Source: Melastoma dodecandrum (taxonomy: Eukaryota > Streptophyta > Magnoliopsida > Myrtales > Melastomataceae). Taken from it: a stretch of DNA of 64,000 nt. The notes under the pieces were generated by a model. The model was not told the origin of the DNA, made no database searches, and saw only the letters and a program-made list of their open reading frames with translations. How positions within the stretch are numbered: position 1 is the stretch's first letter; every line of letters begins with the position of its first letter. The DNA lies in contig JARUPY010000465.1 in NCBI GenBank assembly GCA_029817715.1, forward strand, positions 3,461,501 to 3,525,500. The letters are read 5' to 3'. Shown in pieces: positions 11,249-22,446 of the stretch. The position numbers and the translations under genes are program-made.

Positions 11249-12870
11249 TCCATTTCTTCCTCTTTCTCTTTCATTTTTTTTTTAAATTTTTTTCTTCGGA
11301 TCATGAAGAGAGGAAGGTCGTAAAAAGTAGGGAGTGTTTTGTAAATTAAAAAAATTGTTGGTGGTTCTACCAATCATATATAGTCGCTTTGGTGATTAAC
11401 CCCCCACCATCTTATCGTACCGTATAAAATGCTGGTCTTAAACATTCATAAAATAAAAAAAAATTAAACCTTATGATTAATTAGAATTTTGACTGTTATA
11501 CACAGACTTTCTATTTTATTAGTAAGTTGACTAATACAAAACAAATATATAAAAAGTAAATAACAAATAAAGTGAGGATTGATTTCGATAAAGATATTTG
11601 GATTCGATATTATTATATTTGTTTTTATCTAAATAGACTATACAAGACGTATTCAAAAACTATCAAACAAATATCCAAATAAGTTAACACATCATCTTAA
11701 AATAAAGTGGTGATATAAAACGCACTAAAAAAAAAGGCTTGAATTAGTGCCTACCTTTGTTAGCACTTTTTTTTGTTTTAGTTTCGATGGCAAAAGTTCC
11801 ATTTCATAAAAAAAAAAAACTCAACTGAATATGATAATTAGAGGCACAAATATGTGAATAGTTATTTTATGTTCATGATTTGCCCGGTTAAGTTTACCAT
11901 GTGGTTTGATAAATAATGCGTACATTCATTATCTTAACATTCCACCTCAACCGAGTTAAAAGATTAAAGGAGGGCAACAAATACACATATGCACACTTTT
12001 GCCTGAAGGTGACCAGCACATTCATGCACACGATTTCCCATGGTGTCCGCAGCTTTCCCAATGCGGCTACAACATATATCATGGATATCTATAAGATTAT
12101 GTAGTACTACTACTCATCACACAAGATAAGATAATTCGCTTCATAATCAATTTCTATAAGATAGGATCAATCTTTTCAAAGAAACATATATCATGGATAT
12201 CTTTCCATGATTGTTAGGCATGTCTGCTTGACTAACAAATAATTTTATCTAATGAACCCTAGCTTATATTAAGAGTTAATTCAACGAGAACTTAAACAAA
12301 GTAAGGAGTAAAAAAAATATAATTATTATATTATTTTATACTTACACGTGTCCACGTATCATTGGCGGGTGGACCAAAGTTTTGCTGGAAGAATTATGCC
12401 GAGGGAATCTACTCCCTTTCACACCCACAGTTATAAGCAGCCCTCATTTGAACGGAATCTTACTCCAAACGAAAACAAAATGATGCTTTTCACACTCAAC
12501 CTACTCTTATTTATTTATTTTTCATAAAAAATTATAATTCATTTTTCTCAATCTCTAAGTTTCAGCTTTTCATTTATTTTTATTTTTTTTATGGAGCAAA
12601 CCTAAAAGCCACAGGTATTTTGCTCGAAGAATCGTTATTGTATTCGGATGGAATTTTATTTAATTATTTAGTTGGATAAAATCCGAAGAAAGCCAAAAAA
12701 ATAAAGGGGTAGAGGGTGTGGGCAAAATCCAATCCGAAATAAAAACCGGAGGGCCTGAAAAGCGTCTCCACCGCTCAATCAGGAAATGGAAGGTAGCCAG
12801 CCAGTAGGCGTCCTCGCTTTTTATTAATTAGAAGCAAAAAGACCCACTCCCCCACACCCCCCAAAAAAAA
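11249..12870. other. Intergenic, strongly AT-rich; APX promoter
   Basis: No coding sequence is supported. The left part is the DnaJ-like 3' flank, the centre is A/T-rich unique-looking DNA, and the right part is the ascorbate peroxidase promoter and leader. Confidence 0.6.
12345..12357. promoter_or_regulatory. Paired ACGT elements (G-box/ABRE-like) upstream of APX
   Basis: A perfect CACGTG is followed two bases later by a second ACGT core (CCACGT), about 515 bases before the peroxidase start. Paired ACGT cores are typical binding sites for bZIP factors in ABA and light responses (family knowledge). Function here is inferred from spacing only. Confidence 0.4.
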
Positions 12871-15800
12871 ATGGAACTCCCTCACACGCTATCCCTCTTC
12901 CACTCCTCTTCCTCCTCCGCCGCCGCAACAGCTACCTCCATGATCGCCTCCACCGCCGTCGCAACCACCTCCCGCCTCCTCCGCTCCCCCTCCCCTAGAG
13001 CCTCTCTTTCCTTGTCTCGTGCTCCCGCTCCCGCTCATTCTCCTCGTCTCAGCTCTAGCTGCCTCCGATCGTCTCCTCTCGTCTCTCGCCTCTTTCTCAA
13101 TCAGGTTTGCTATCTCGCTCCCCCTGCTAATCTTGTTTAGCCTCAAATAGGGGAGTTGCGGAATCTTTCTTCATGTGATGCCGCCAGTGGACTCGAAATG
13201 ACGTTTGACGATGCCAAATATGCCCTTCCTAGCCGCGTGATTTCATTCATCAGTATTACCGGCATTGCTCTTGCTATGGCTACCTCTAATCCTGTCAACA
13301 GTGCCCTAGCTGTTTTATATATTTGGCCTGTGGACGTGTTCCTGATCATCAATCGCTTTTGGTTTAATCAACCTTGACTTTGCAAATGCTGATATTTCAG
13401 AGGAGACCGTCACTACATTTATCGGCTACATCTTATAGTGCCGCCTCATCTCCTAGATGTGCGGCTTCGGATCCTGAACAGCTGAAGGGTGCTAGAGAAG
13501 ATATCAAGGAGATTCTTAAAAGCAAGTTCTGTCATCCGATTCTTGTAAGTTTTCATCTCCTGATGCCTTTTCTTGTCAATTAATCATGACGCTTGATGAG
13601 ATTTTTTCTTTTAGTTTTTGGATACTTTGATGAGTTAATTTCTTAATTTCTTTTTCTTATTGGTAGCAACTCGTATTTTTAATTTTTATTTGTCTTTTTT
13701 TTTTAAATTGAGGTGTTGATCATCAGGTTTTACCAATAAATCAACTATTCCTCACAATACTTCCTGCTTCTATGGTTCTCGATCTTTAGCATCAGTGTTC
13801 CTCGTAGAACTAAAATTTTTCCATTGAAACGAGTGTGTCCAATTCGTGGTAATTACAGGTTCGCTTAGGATGGCACGATGCTGGTACTTATAATAAGGAC
13901 ATCGAGGAATGGCCAAAAAGAGGTGGAGCCAATGGAAGTCTTCGATTTAAAATTGAACTCAAGCATGCTGCAAATGCAGGTAAGGACCTGGTGGTGACTC
14001 TGTTATCTGCTTTTTCTTTGCTCATGACCAGCATTACAGGTCTGGTGAATGCACTCAAACTTCTTGAGCCCATCAAGGACAAATACTCCAATGTAAGTTA
14101 TGCGGATTTGTTCCAGTTGGCCAGTGCTACAGCAATCGAGGTAATTTTCGCTGTCTACCATATAAGTAACCACCTCTTTACTTTAGAATGTTCTTTTCAT
14201 TACTCTGAATTTTAGGAAGCTGGGGGACCCAAGATTCCGATGAAGTATGGAAGAGTTGACGTCTCATCCCCAGAGGAGTGCCCCGAAGAAGGAAGACTTC
14301 CTGGTTAGTGGACCTTTACTATGTCTCTTGCATGCTCAAAAACCTTGGGTTTGCTCATTCTGCCATTATAATGATAATAGTAATGAATAAAAGGTGCAGC
14401 TTGATTATCACAGGTCTGGTTTCATGTTTTATAAATTGTTTGGCATAAATTTATTAGGGGCAGGAAATGGTAGAGAACAGACTTTTATTTCATGAAACTG
14501 TGTGGATATATTAGTTACCTACACACATACAAACTGTCTTGGAAAATATCAAGGTCACGTTATTATCTTTTCACTTTCATTACTCCTTGTGCCTGCTGAC
14601 AAAATAGGTTACTTTTATTAGTGTTCATGCTTTTACAGTTAAAACTCTTTCTCCGCGTCTTCTCACCTCTTTTTTTTTTAATCTTACTTTGCACATTTCA
14701 TTGCATATTATTAAATAACAACAATTTCATTAGATGCCGGTCCCCCATCGCCTGCTGATCATCTACGCCAAGTTTTCTACCGAATGGGACTCAATGATAA
14801 GGTGAATGTCAGGTGGTTCCTGGCTAATTTAAGTTGTCTTTTCCTTCCGATGGGGTTGACAATTCAAACTTGCTTCTAATGGCGCTACTTAAAATTCCAC
14901 TTAATAGGAAATAGTGGCATTATCGGGTGCCCATACACTTGGAAGGTCAAGACCAGAACGAAGTGGTTGGGGCAAGCCAGAATCGAAATACACGGTATTT
15001 GATTTGCATGATTGTGTTGCAATTAGACTGCTGCTATGATAATGATATGATTGGCATCTCCAGTTTTTGCTTTGTCAGCTACTCCTTTTTGGGTGAATGC
15101 AATGTTGGTAATTTAAGATCACTGCATATATCTGTTGAATAGATGATGACATGAATCGAGCAATTGTTGTAAATTACTTGTTGATGCGTTTCATCTTCAA
15201 GTGTTCGGTCAAGATGACGTGACATTTTTTTTTTAAAGTGATAGTGTGATTTCTTTGTAGTTGGAAGTCCAAATACTTATATGCCAAATTCACCCGAGAG
15301 TTGTATGAACAAGTCGATGGTGTTATTTTACTTTTCTTTTTCCTGAACTGCTGTTGTATTTAATCATATCAATGTTGATGGATTAAATGCATATTACTTT
15401 CAAGACAAATTGCATTATCAAAAAGCTACACTAAGAAGAATGGTTATTGGAAGTGCATAATGGGTTTCTTTTATTAGTTAAAGCCCAATGAGAATTTTTT
15501 TTTTGTCCGAAAACGAGTACTTCAGAAGAAAATCAGATAATATCAAAAATAGCCTTTTGTCATCCGGAGCTATGTTAAATGCTTCTGCAGAAAGATGGCC
15601 CAGGAGCTCCAGGTGGCCAATCTTGGACTGTCCAGTGGTTGAAGTTTGATAATTCCTATTTCAAGGTATGCAGAATGTGGCTGCCTTTTTGCATTCCCTT
15701 AGCAAATATTGTACGATGGTCTGCATGGTTGCTTTTTTCCAATCATTGAATATTTTCTCTGCTGATAAATTAGGACATTAAGGCAAAGAAGGATGAAGAC

Positions 15801-16895
15801 TTGCTAGTTTTGCCCACTGATGCTGCTCTTTTTGATGATCCCTCATTTAAGGTAAATCAGAACACTGGCATATGAACTTTTCATGGAGCAAGTCATTTTT
15901 ACATGGTGTTTACGAACTAGAAATCTTTTTCTGCCCCTCTTCCCATAATCTAGAGTGTTTTGACGACTGAGAGATGGGCAATCATAGGTTTATGCTGAAA
16001 AGTATGCCGAAGATCAAGAGACATTCTTCAAAGATTATGCTGAAGCTCATGCAAAACTTAGCAACCTAGGTGCCAAATTTGATCCACCTGAGGTAGTAAG
16101 ATATCTATCTTCTCATTCGTTTGAGTTTTTTTGTTCGGTCCAATGCAGATTTCCTTTTCATCCTCCGAGTCTTGTTTGCTCCACTGGTTCAAATGAAATA
16201 TGTTTGGATGGCATACTGTGAATGCTGCCCCTATGCTCTCTTATTCACGTCAGCTGATGTTACATTTTGTTCACGTTATTGTCGCTCATGTTGAGAATCA
16301 ACTGTTTGTGTGATGTAACTGATGGTCGCATCTTTTCATCTTCAATTAGGGGATTGTAATAGATGATGGTCCCGCAAAACCTGCGTCAGAGAAGTTTGTA
16401 GCGGCCAATTACTCATCCGGAAAGGTTATACCAAATAGCAATCTGTCCAAGTCCTTTCATTTTCTTTTCATTCTTCCTTTGGCTATTTTGGTCACGAGTT
16501 AAACCAATCAGCTTCTGGAATCTCTATCTCGAGTTGTTCATGTCTTTTAACTTTCTCGTGGTGTGTTGCAGGTCTAAGAAACCGTGTTGTGTCTTCTGTG
16601 CGGTGTCTTTTAGTATCTAAAAGATGAAGATGTTTTCGGACACCTGTGAACTCAAAGTCTTAAATAATATGGGATGTTTTAGAGAGGGGGCGGGGGGAGG
16701 AGAATAAAAATTTCAATGAGTGTTGCGTCTTTTGACGTGCAGAGAGAGCTTTCCGAGGCTATGAAGCAGAAGATCAGAGCGGAGTATGAGGCGATTGGCG
16801 GGAGCCCAGACAAGCCTCTACAATCCAACTATTTCCTTAACATCATGATCATTATTGCTGTTCTGGCGCTATTGACATCTCTGCTTGGAAATTAA
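12871..16895 (+). CDS. APX: Chloroplast L-ascorbate peroxidase (thylakoid-bound form; stromal form by alternative 3' exon)
   Basis: Heme peroxidase that reduces hydrogen peroxide with ascorbate in the chloroplast. Coding exons: 12871-13104, 13401-13544, 13859-13979, 14040-14140, 14216-14303, 14734-14801, 14908-14994, 15591-15665, 15774-15851, 15988-16092, 16350-16424 and 16743-16895. The N-terminal ~80 residues are Ser/Ala/Arg-rich with few acids, a typical transit peptide. Catalytic features are the distal [10 protein letters not shown] (Arg/Trp/His), [20 protein letters not shown] with the proximal heme-ligand His, and [16 protein letters not shown] with the heme-pocket Trp. A long insert near the C-terminus ([17 protein letters not shown] onward) is characteristic of chloroplast forms. 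The last exon adds a basic/acidic stalk and a hydrophobic anchor ([15 protein letters not shown]) before TAA 16893-16895. An alternative acceptor at 16570-16571 gives the soluble stromal form. Confidence 0.96.
16572..16742 (+). other. Alternative terminal exon of chloroplast APX (stromal isoform)
   Basis: Exon 11 ends in AAG at 16424. A good acceptor (TTGCAG) at 16566-16571 would join it to GTC TAA, ending the protein one residue later and removing the membrane anchor. This matches the published stromal/thylakoid choice in chloroplast APX genes of spinach and relatives. The right boundary is arbitrary, because the transcript would end at an unseen polyadenylation site. Confidence 0.7.
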
Positions 16896-17494
16896 ACATG
16901 GCAGCTGTTGAGTTTTCAATTCTCTGTGACGTCTTATTCCTCGTGTTATGGATAGTTTTGTGCAAAAGATATGGTTAGACTGCCACGATTCTCCGCTACT
17001 GATTGGGCTCGGGTCAGGGAAACGAAAACCCCCACAGTTGCCAATTTTCTTGACGCCTGGCCTTATAGCCAGTTCAATCCACATCTCAGGGCCGGCCAAC
17101 TCGCATATTTCATCAACACTATTTGTCTTCTCTTTTCTAGAATTTCCTTATATTCATAAAACAGGGCATCTGTAAGCAGATCCTGACAGCTTCTTCTCGA
17201 ACCCCCCTTTGAGACCATGAAACCTAGAGAATTTATGGACGCACACACCAATCAGGTTGTCCCTTATTGTTTTTCGACGATGAGCAAGTCAAGATCGCTT
17301 TTCTAGTATCGGAGCATTTTAAGTACAGGACTTGATACACAAACTGGCCTGATGTTACGAAGCAGTTACTGCGTGGAATCACGACGGTAAGATGGCGAGA
17401 GAGAGAGAGAGTCAAAAAGCGGAGGGAGGGTGACTTGCATCGAGATCACCTACCTTCATTCTTCCGAGATGATCCACCTAATGCTTTGCATGGA
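16896..17494. other. APX 3' flank
   Basis: No gene is supported. It holds 3'UTR sequence and a short GA-run near 17398-17411, up to the first terminal repeat of the adjoining MULE. Confidence 0.6.
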
Positions 17495-17840
17495 AGTTTT
17501 GTTCCATTATGACGTTAGTTTTCAAATTATTTCGTGAAATGACCTACTAAGTTTCGAAATTCGTCAACTAACCTCGTGAAATCGCCCTTACAAAGGCCGA
17601 CTGTCGGCCTTTGTAAAACCGACTTTATGATAGACAAAGTGAAGTTGGCCTTACAAACGCCGATTTCATAGGATGCTTTACTCAAGCATAAAAGGCCGAC
17701 TTCATTGAGACTTAGCAAAAAAAACTAAGTTTCAATGAAGTCGGCCTCACAAAGACCGACTTCAGTTTTTTTAAATATTTCCAACAAAGTCGGCCTTTGT
17801 AAGGCTGACTTCCATGGGAGCGAAGGAAGTGGGCCTAACA
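17495..17840. repeat. Left terminal inverted repeat with palindromic GGCCGAC array
   Basis: The outer ~90 bases match the right end in inverted orientation. From ~17580 to 17840 there are about six imperfect copies of a dyad unit of the form AAGTCGGCCTTTGT-AAGGCCGACTT, some with base changes (GGCTGACTT, AGACTGACTT). The arrays are subterminal, as in other complex-ended MULEs. Confidence 0.8.
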
Positions 17841-18039
17841 AAGACTGACTTTTCTTAGACATACAAAAAAAAAAATTTCAATTCCGATCACACATGTAAT
17901 GCACATAATACTCATGACACAATGACAGTAATGCAACCAATCTTTAACAAAGGTTTAAATCAAAAGGAAGTATATAACAAGTTAAAAACCAAAGTCGATA
18001 CAAAATACGTAATCAATCTTTTTTTTTCCTTTGCACCGC

Positions 18040-19315
18040 GACTAGAAGAAGGCTCCAAACCGCCGCTGAGAGTCCATTTGCGTTAGCTGAGAAGAAGAGT
18101 CCTCTGCATCACCTACGGGTGGTCGATCCCTTCTGCTCTTTCTTGGTGCCACGGGAGTGGACGACGTAGAGGCATATGCTGCTGGAGTCCGAAAGGCATC
18201 AACTAGAGTCGGATCAATCACAAGAGACGGATACACTTCGTTCTCCTATGACTGCATAATGAACTCATCAATGTCAAACATGTCAACCTGATTGTCTTCA
18301 TGCTCCTCCTCTTCCTCTTTCTCCTGCTCTTGCTCCTCCTGCTCCCCCTCTTCCTCCTCCTCTTCATCCTCCTCCTCCTGCTCCTCCTCCTCTTCGTGCT
18401 CCTCATTCGCTGGCTCAGCTTCAAACTCGTCCTCATCCGCTGGCCCTTCACTATGTCCATACTAACGCATCGGGCTAAACTCTCTCAAGAAGCTATGGCT
18501 CATGCGAGAGATACCGGCGATGTGCTGTAATTCCAAAGGGTCACCTCTCTCGGAGCGAATAGTAAGGTCGCTCATTTGTTGTATCTGCGAAGAAAGTATA
18601 TCAATATAATGATTCGTACATTAATGAAGATAATAGTTATTGTACTTACCACTATGCTCAGCATGACGCCCGTGTGTGATAGATGAGGACGAGAGTGACG
18701 CTTGTACCACGTATTGTAGTCCTCGTCTTGTCCCTAGCGTAAAGGAACGATGTGGCTACCTCAGTGATGCCACAACTCGATGTATTTGGCGTGGATGTGC
18801 ATCCAATTGTCGAATTGCTTTCTGCGCATATCAATCCGATGGAGGTGCTTCAGTATCACAGGTAGCAGGTATGAGTTGCTCGTCTCCAAATTGCCGAATG
18901 ACTCTGTCTGGATAGTGCCATTCAACAATAGAGAAGCAGATCAGCGGCACACGTGCTCGCCAACTGTCTTGACCGTCCAAGCAGTAATCGGGTAATCTTG
19001 CGTGTATCTCATCCGTGTATGGATGCCAAACGACTTGAAAAACGACCCAACATAATCAATCAACGAAATTTGGACAATCACAAGAACTTGAAAGAACATA
19101 AAGTCGAAGGAAAATACCTGTTGAGGACCCTGTCTGTCGAATGCTTCTCTAATCACCGATAAAACATGCTTGGCTACAATTGTCGTATCAAGAGTTGCAC
19201 CCGATCGATAAGCTAAAGGTATTCTCTGCCTTTGCCTGCTCCGGCGTTTAAGGGGAGATAAATGAGGAAATCTATCACACGCCCACGTCTGTAACAATAC
19301 TAAACAGCCCGTCAC
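18040..19315 (-). pseudogene. Plant mobile domain (PMD) remnant inside the MULE
   Basis: Minus-strand pieces of an aminotransferase-like plant mobile domain. From 19315 the frame reads GCLVLLQTWACDRFPHLSP and, near 19010-18890, WRARVPLICFSIVEWHYPD then RVIRQFGDEQLIP, then after a frame change HRIDMRRKQFDNWMHIHAKYIELW (near 18850-18775); these are the conserved blocks of the PMD family (relatives of host MAIN/MAIL1). The C-terminal part has a long Glu/Asp/Gln run (18300-18410) and a Ser-rich end stopping at 18042. Frameshifts, and probably retained introns, break it, so no intact product is expected. It lies in the same orientation as the MuDR fragment upstream. Confidence 0.75.
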
Positions 19316-19429
19316 CTATGACGCATGCTTGTCTGTGGCTCTACATAGTTGTCTATACAACCACGCCAGACAAGCTGATCCCCAACTATAACTACCACAG
19401 ACATCGAAGTCCTCCAATAATGGCAGTCA

Positions 19430-20707
19430 CATAAGAAGCACTAAATACGATTGTACGATTCAACATATGAGGCTACTCATTGTACGATTCATCCCAATCG
19501 TCGTACACACGCGAAATCGCTTTTCTTTTGGCATCCTACACCCTTCTCCTAGGAACTTTGTATCCAAATTTCTCCTTCACCAAGTTGCGAAGGAGTGCAA
19601 CTTTGACTTTGAGAATTTCACTTACAAACGACCTGAATAACGGTTCCATGAAATTTGAATCCAGTCGAACATGATCACGCGATAATACGGGATTGACGCA
19701 ACTATGAGGTTCTCCAACTATTCTCACCTCAAACTCATCATCATCTTGTGGTTGTATCGCTCTTAATCTCCACTTACAGCCCTTGTCAAATTCTGAACAA
19801 CATATATTCCACAATATCTTTGTGGATTTAACAACCTCATTATTGCAGAGCCTTAGAATATGAAAATTGTTCACCGCATTTATGAGTAGTTTTTTATTCT
19901 TGAATCGCATTCCCTTATTAAATTCATCAATAAGGTCATTTACTTCGACAAGTGGGTGGAAATCCCACTCCTCAACTCTCTCATGCACGTCTTCGAGATA
20001 TTCACTATAAAAGGGCAGGGGTTTCTCCTTTCGTGCACTCCGTGAACTAGACCCTTCACCCGATTCCACAACCATGATCATCTCATTGTCGACATTCTCA
20101 TCATCTGACATCCCATTGCCGACATTCACATCGTTGAAAACTCAGCATTAGTGTCGACATCTACATCAGAATTCATTATATCATCATGGATATTGTGTTC
20201 ATCTTCCACCGGAGGATTAGAACATTCTCCAACAGTATAACACCTCTTTACTTCAGCCACGACAATTTCATTTCCAGCTACATCATCCATATGACGATCA
20301 ACTTCCATCGGAACAGTACAACATTGTCCGACCGAAAAACACCGCTCCACTTCCGCCTCAACATTCTCAGTTTGACGTCCAACAACCATATGACGATCCA
20401 CTTCTAAATTAGGCTCTACCACCACCATTCTAGCCTCAACATTCTCAGTTTAACGACCAACAACCATATAACGATGCAGTTCCACATCAGGCTCTACCGC
20501 CACCATTCTAGCCTCAACATGCGGCACCGTTACATCGGATAACACATATAGTTGTTGCATATTTCTTGGATTTGCAATAGCAAACTTAATCAGCAATTTC
20601 ACAACTTTATCCATTTTAATAGGAACCAGATAATGCTTGACATCAACATTATTGAACTCCAGAACGGGATACCTATACGCTATCTGTAATGAAATTGCTG
20701 ATTGCAA
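19430..20707 (-). pseudogene. MuDR-type transposase N-terminal region, truncated
   Basis: The 20129-19536 segment has the MuDR DNA-binding region found at the start of plant MULE transposases: GMRFKNKKLLINAVNNFHIL followed by CSEFDKGCKWRLRAI and GEPHSCVNP, with the Cys/His spacing of a WRKY/FLYWCH-like fold. Just downstream, in frame apart from stops, KRKAISRVYDDWDESYNE matches the linker that normally precedes the MULE DDE core. The core itself is not found. Upstream (20707-20126) is an N-terminal piece with an internal repeat (MVVVEPNLEVDRHMVVGR-like), a stop near 20447 and a frame change at about 20130. Confidence 0.72.
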
Positions 20708-20954
20708 ACCGATAGCTTGGCATATGATGCGTTCAAAATTTTCGTAATTGACAAATTTGGAGATTTCTGTCCTTGCTATTGAACCATTATCATAACCAAC
20801 TCCGTCTGGTCCTTGACAATATTTCCATTAAAAAAATCAATAGCTCAATCGATGACATTGGAACACAATACCTAAATCAATTGAGCTATCAAATTAGAGC
20901 ATAGTAGTTTCAAAATTAATACAGTATAGCCAATATGCATTTTGTTGTTACTTA

Positions 20955-21075
20955 ATAACTAGCTAATTAATTATGGTAATTAAGATCATTACGATAATTA
21001 TAATTAATTAGTTGTTAATTACGGTAATTGCTTTAATTATTGTACAATTACCTTAATTATTTGTTAATTAGCTTC
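20955..21075. repeat. TTAATTA-rich tract inside the MULE
   Basis: Many overlapping TAATTA/TTAATTA words in about 120 bases on the 5' side of the transposase remnant. Possibly part of the element promoter; no more can be said from sequence. Confidence 0.6.
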
Positions 21076-21409
21076 AATAGGAATATTTTACTATAATAAG
21101 TCAAATAAACACTACTTAATCAATTAAACCCTAATTTACCCTAATTAGTACACAAACCCTAACTAGTCTTAAGATTTAACAAAACACTAATTAAACAAAT
21201 AAAAAGATAATTACACTTTAACAGTAAAGCGGATGAGGGAAGGGCAACAACGGGCGTCAGTCACCAAGCGTCGGGGCTGTCAGAGCGTCGGTCGAGGGCA
21301 TTGGGGCGTCGGTCAAGGGCGTCGGGGCTCGGGCGGCTCGGGGGGCTTAGGGACTCGGTGTCGGAACGATCAAAGAATATTGTTCCCTGATCGATTTTTT
21401 TTTAAAACC

Positions 21410-21622
21410 CTAAGGAAGTTGGTGTTACAAAGGCCGACTTTCCTCAGACCACAGAGAAGTTGGCCTTTGTAAGGCCGACTTTCATGAGGAGTTAGTTTTT
21501 TTTGTTAAGTGTCATGAAGTCGGCCTTTGTAAGGCCGATTTCACAATGTTAGTTGACGAATTTCGAAACTTAAGAGGACATTTCACGAAATAATTTAAAA
21601 ACTAACGGCATAGAACAAAACT
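21410..21622. repeat. Right terminal inverted repeat with palindromic GGCCGAC array
   Basis: Contains three copies of the GAAGTYGGCCTTTGTAAGGC dyad unit (near 21417, 21450 and 21508), followed by the inverted copy of the left end (TTAGTTGACGAATTTCGAAA through GAACAAAACT). A few substitutions and a small indel separate it from the left copy. Confidence 0.8.
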
Positions 21623-22147
21623 CACATTTTAAGGGGTTACACAAGTAAAATGATTGGAATTGGGGACAAAAAACTCGGAATCAGATTTGAAAACGCTTGT
21701 TACGATTTTCAAATGCCGCATAAATTAACGCAGGGGTTTATTTATTTACATCATATTTCTCTTGAGATCTTTCCATATTTTCTAAAAGAGTGATAGTATA
21801 TATGTCGAATTATTAGTACGAAATCAGACTGAAATATTTAATATAATAATAAATTTTTTGATATAATTGATATAAAATTATTTAATCTTAATTTCTAAAT
21901 AATGCAGGTCGACATAAATTCGGATCAACATTTTCGGTACATAGATAACTTTCCTTTTAAAGAAAAACTGACGTTGTAATAGATACTCGGATACTGCAAT
22001 TAAAATTAATGGGGGTAGGAAATCTGCCCAAGGTTTTTATTTTTACTTGGTAGAAAATTAAAAACGAAAAAATGTTGGAGGGAAAATGATTTTTTTTGGG
22101 GGGAGGGGGGCGGAGAGCAGGCCTCGGAGACAATGACACGGTTCAAA

Positions 22148-22166
22148 CCAATGAAAATAATACACG
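22148..22166 (+). promoter_or_regulatory. ER stress response element (CCAAT-N10-CACG)
   Basis: An exact CCAAT-N10-CACG match lies about 280 bases before the PDI start. This is the ERSE consensus used by NF-Y with bZIP factors to induce ER chaperone genes during the unfolded protein response (established knowledge). Confidence 0.65.
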
Positions 22167-22198
22167 TGTACTATGGCCCACTGAGGAAGCCGGTAGGA

Positions 22199-22208
22199 CC
22201 CACGTGGG
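22199..22208 (+). promoter_or_regulatory. G-box, CCCACGTGGG
   Basis: A ten-base palindrome with a CACGTG core, 33 bases downstream of the ERSE and upstream of the TATA box. Likely a bZIP or bHLH site in the PDI promoter. Confidence 0.5.
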
Positions 22209-22336
22209 ACGACAGCTGGACTAGAGACCGTCCTGATGTGTCTCGCGTTCTTTCTTTTCCTTGTGTTTCTCTTGAATTGTCCCCGGCAGCCTCCGATCAT
22301 CTCTTTAATTCTTTCCTAATCTAACCCCCCCCTCCT

Positions 22337-22344
22337 TATAAAAA
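22337..22344 (+). promoter_or_regulatory. TATA box of the PDI gene
   Basis: TATAAAAA lies 103 bases before the PDI start codon and is followed by a C/T-rich leader. Confidence 0.65.
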
Positions 22345-22446
22345 CCCCGTTCTTTCTCCTCCTCTCCCTCTCCCTCCACACTTTCTCTCCTCTTCGCAGG
22401 GCCCTGTAACTCCTGTCTGTCACGGTTCTTGGATCTTTCCTTGACG

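Larger units (their letters stand above)
17495..21622 (-). mobile_element. Degenerate Mutator-like element with MuDR and PMD remnants
   Basis: Bounded by inverted copies of the same sequence: the left end at 17495 onward (AGTTTTGTTC, then a conserved stretch through TCGAAATTCGTCAACTAAC) is repeated in reverse complement up to 21622. Inside the repeats are palindromic GGCCGAC arrays, and between them lie minus-strand remnants of a MuDR-type transposase N-terminus and a plant mobile domain. I could not find a target-site duplication, so the outer limits are uncertain by some tens of bases. Confidence 0.8.
21623..22446. other. Intergenic; promoter and leader of the PDI gene
   Basis: AT-rich to about 22080, then a promoter with an ER-stress-type element, a G-box and a TATA box, and a pyrimidine-rich leader. 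No gene is supported. Confidence 0.65.

Noticed and set aside
12889..13146. Gly/Arg-rich minus-strand frame
   Set aside because: Opposite the Ser/Ala-rich chloroplast transit peptide of APX; composition artefact.
17575..17845. CRISPR-like array of regular repeats
   Set aside because: Units are palindromic, uneven in spacing and inside a plant transposon end; the genome is eukaryotic with spliced genes.
18300..18410. Leu-rich plus-strand frame that looks like a membrane segment
   Set aside because: It is the complement of the Glu/Asp-rich run in the PMD remnant; a CTC/CTT repeat read in the wrong direction.
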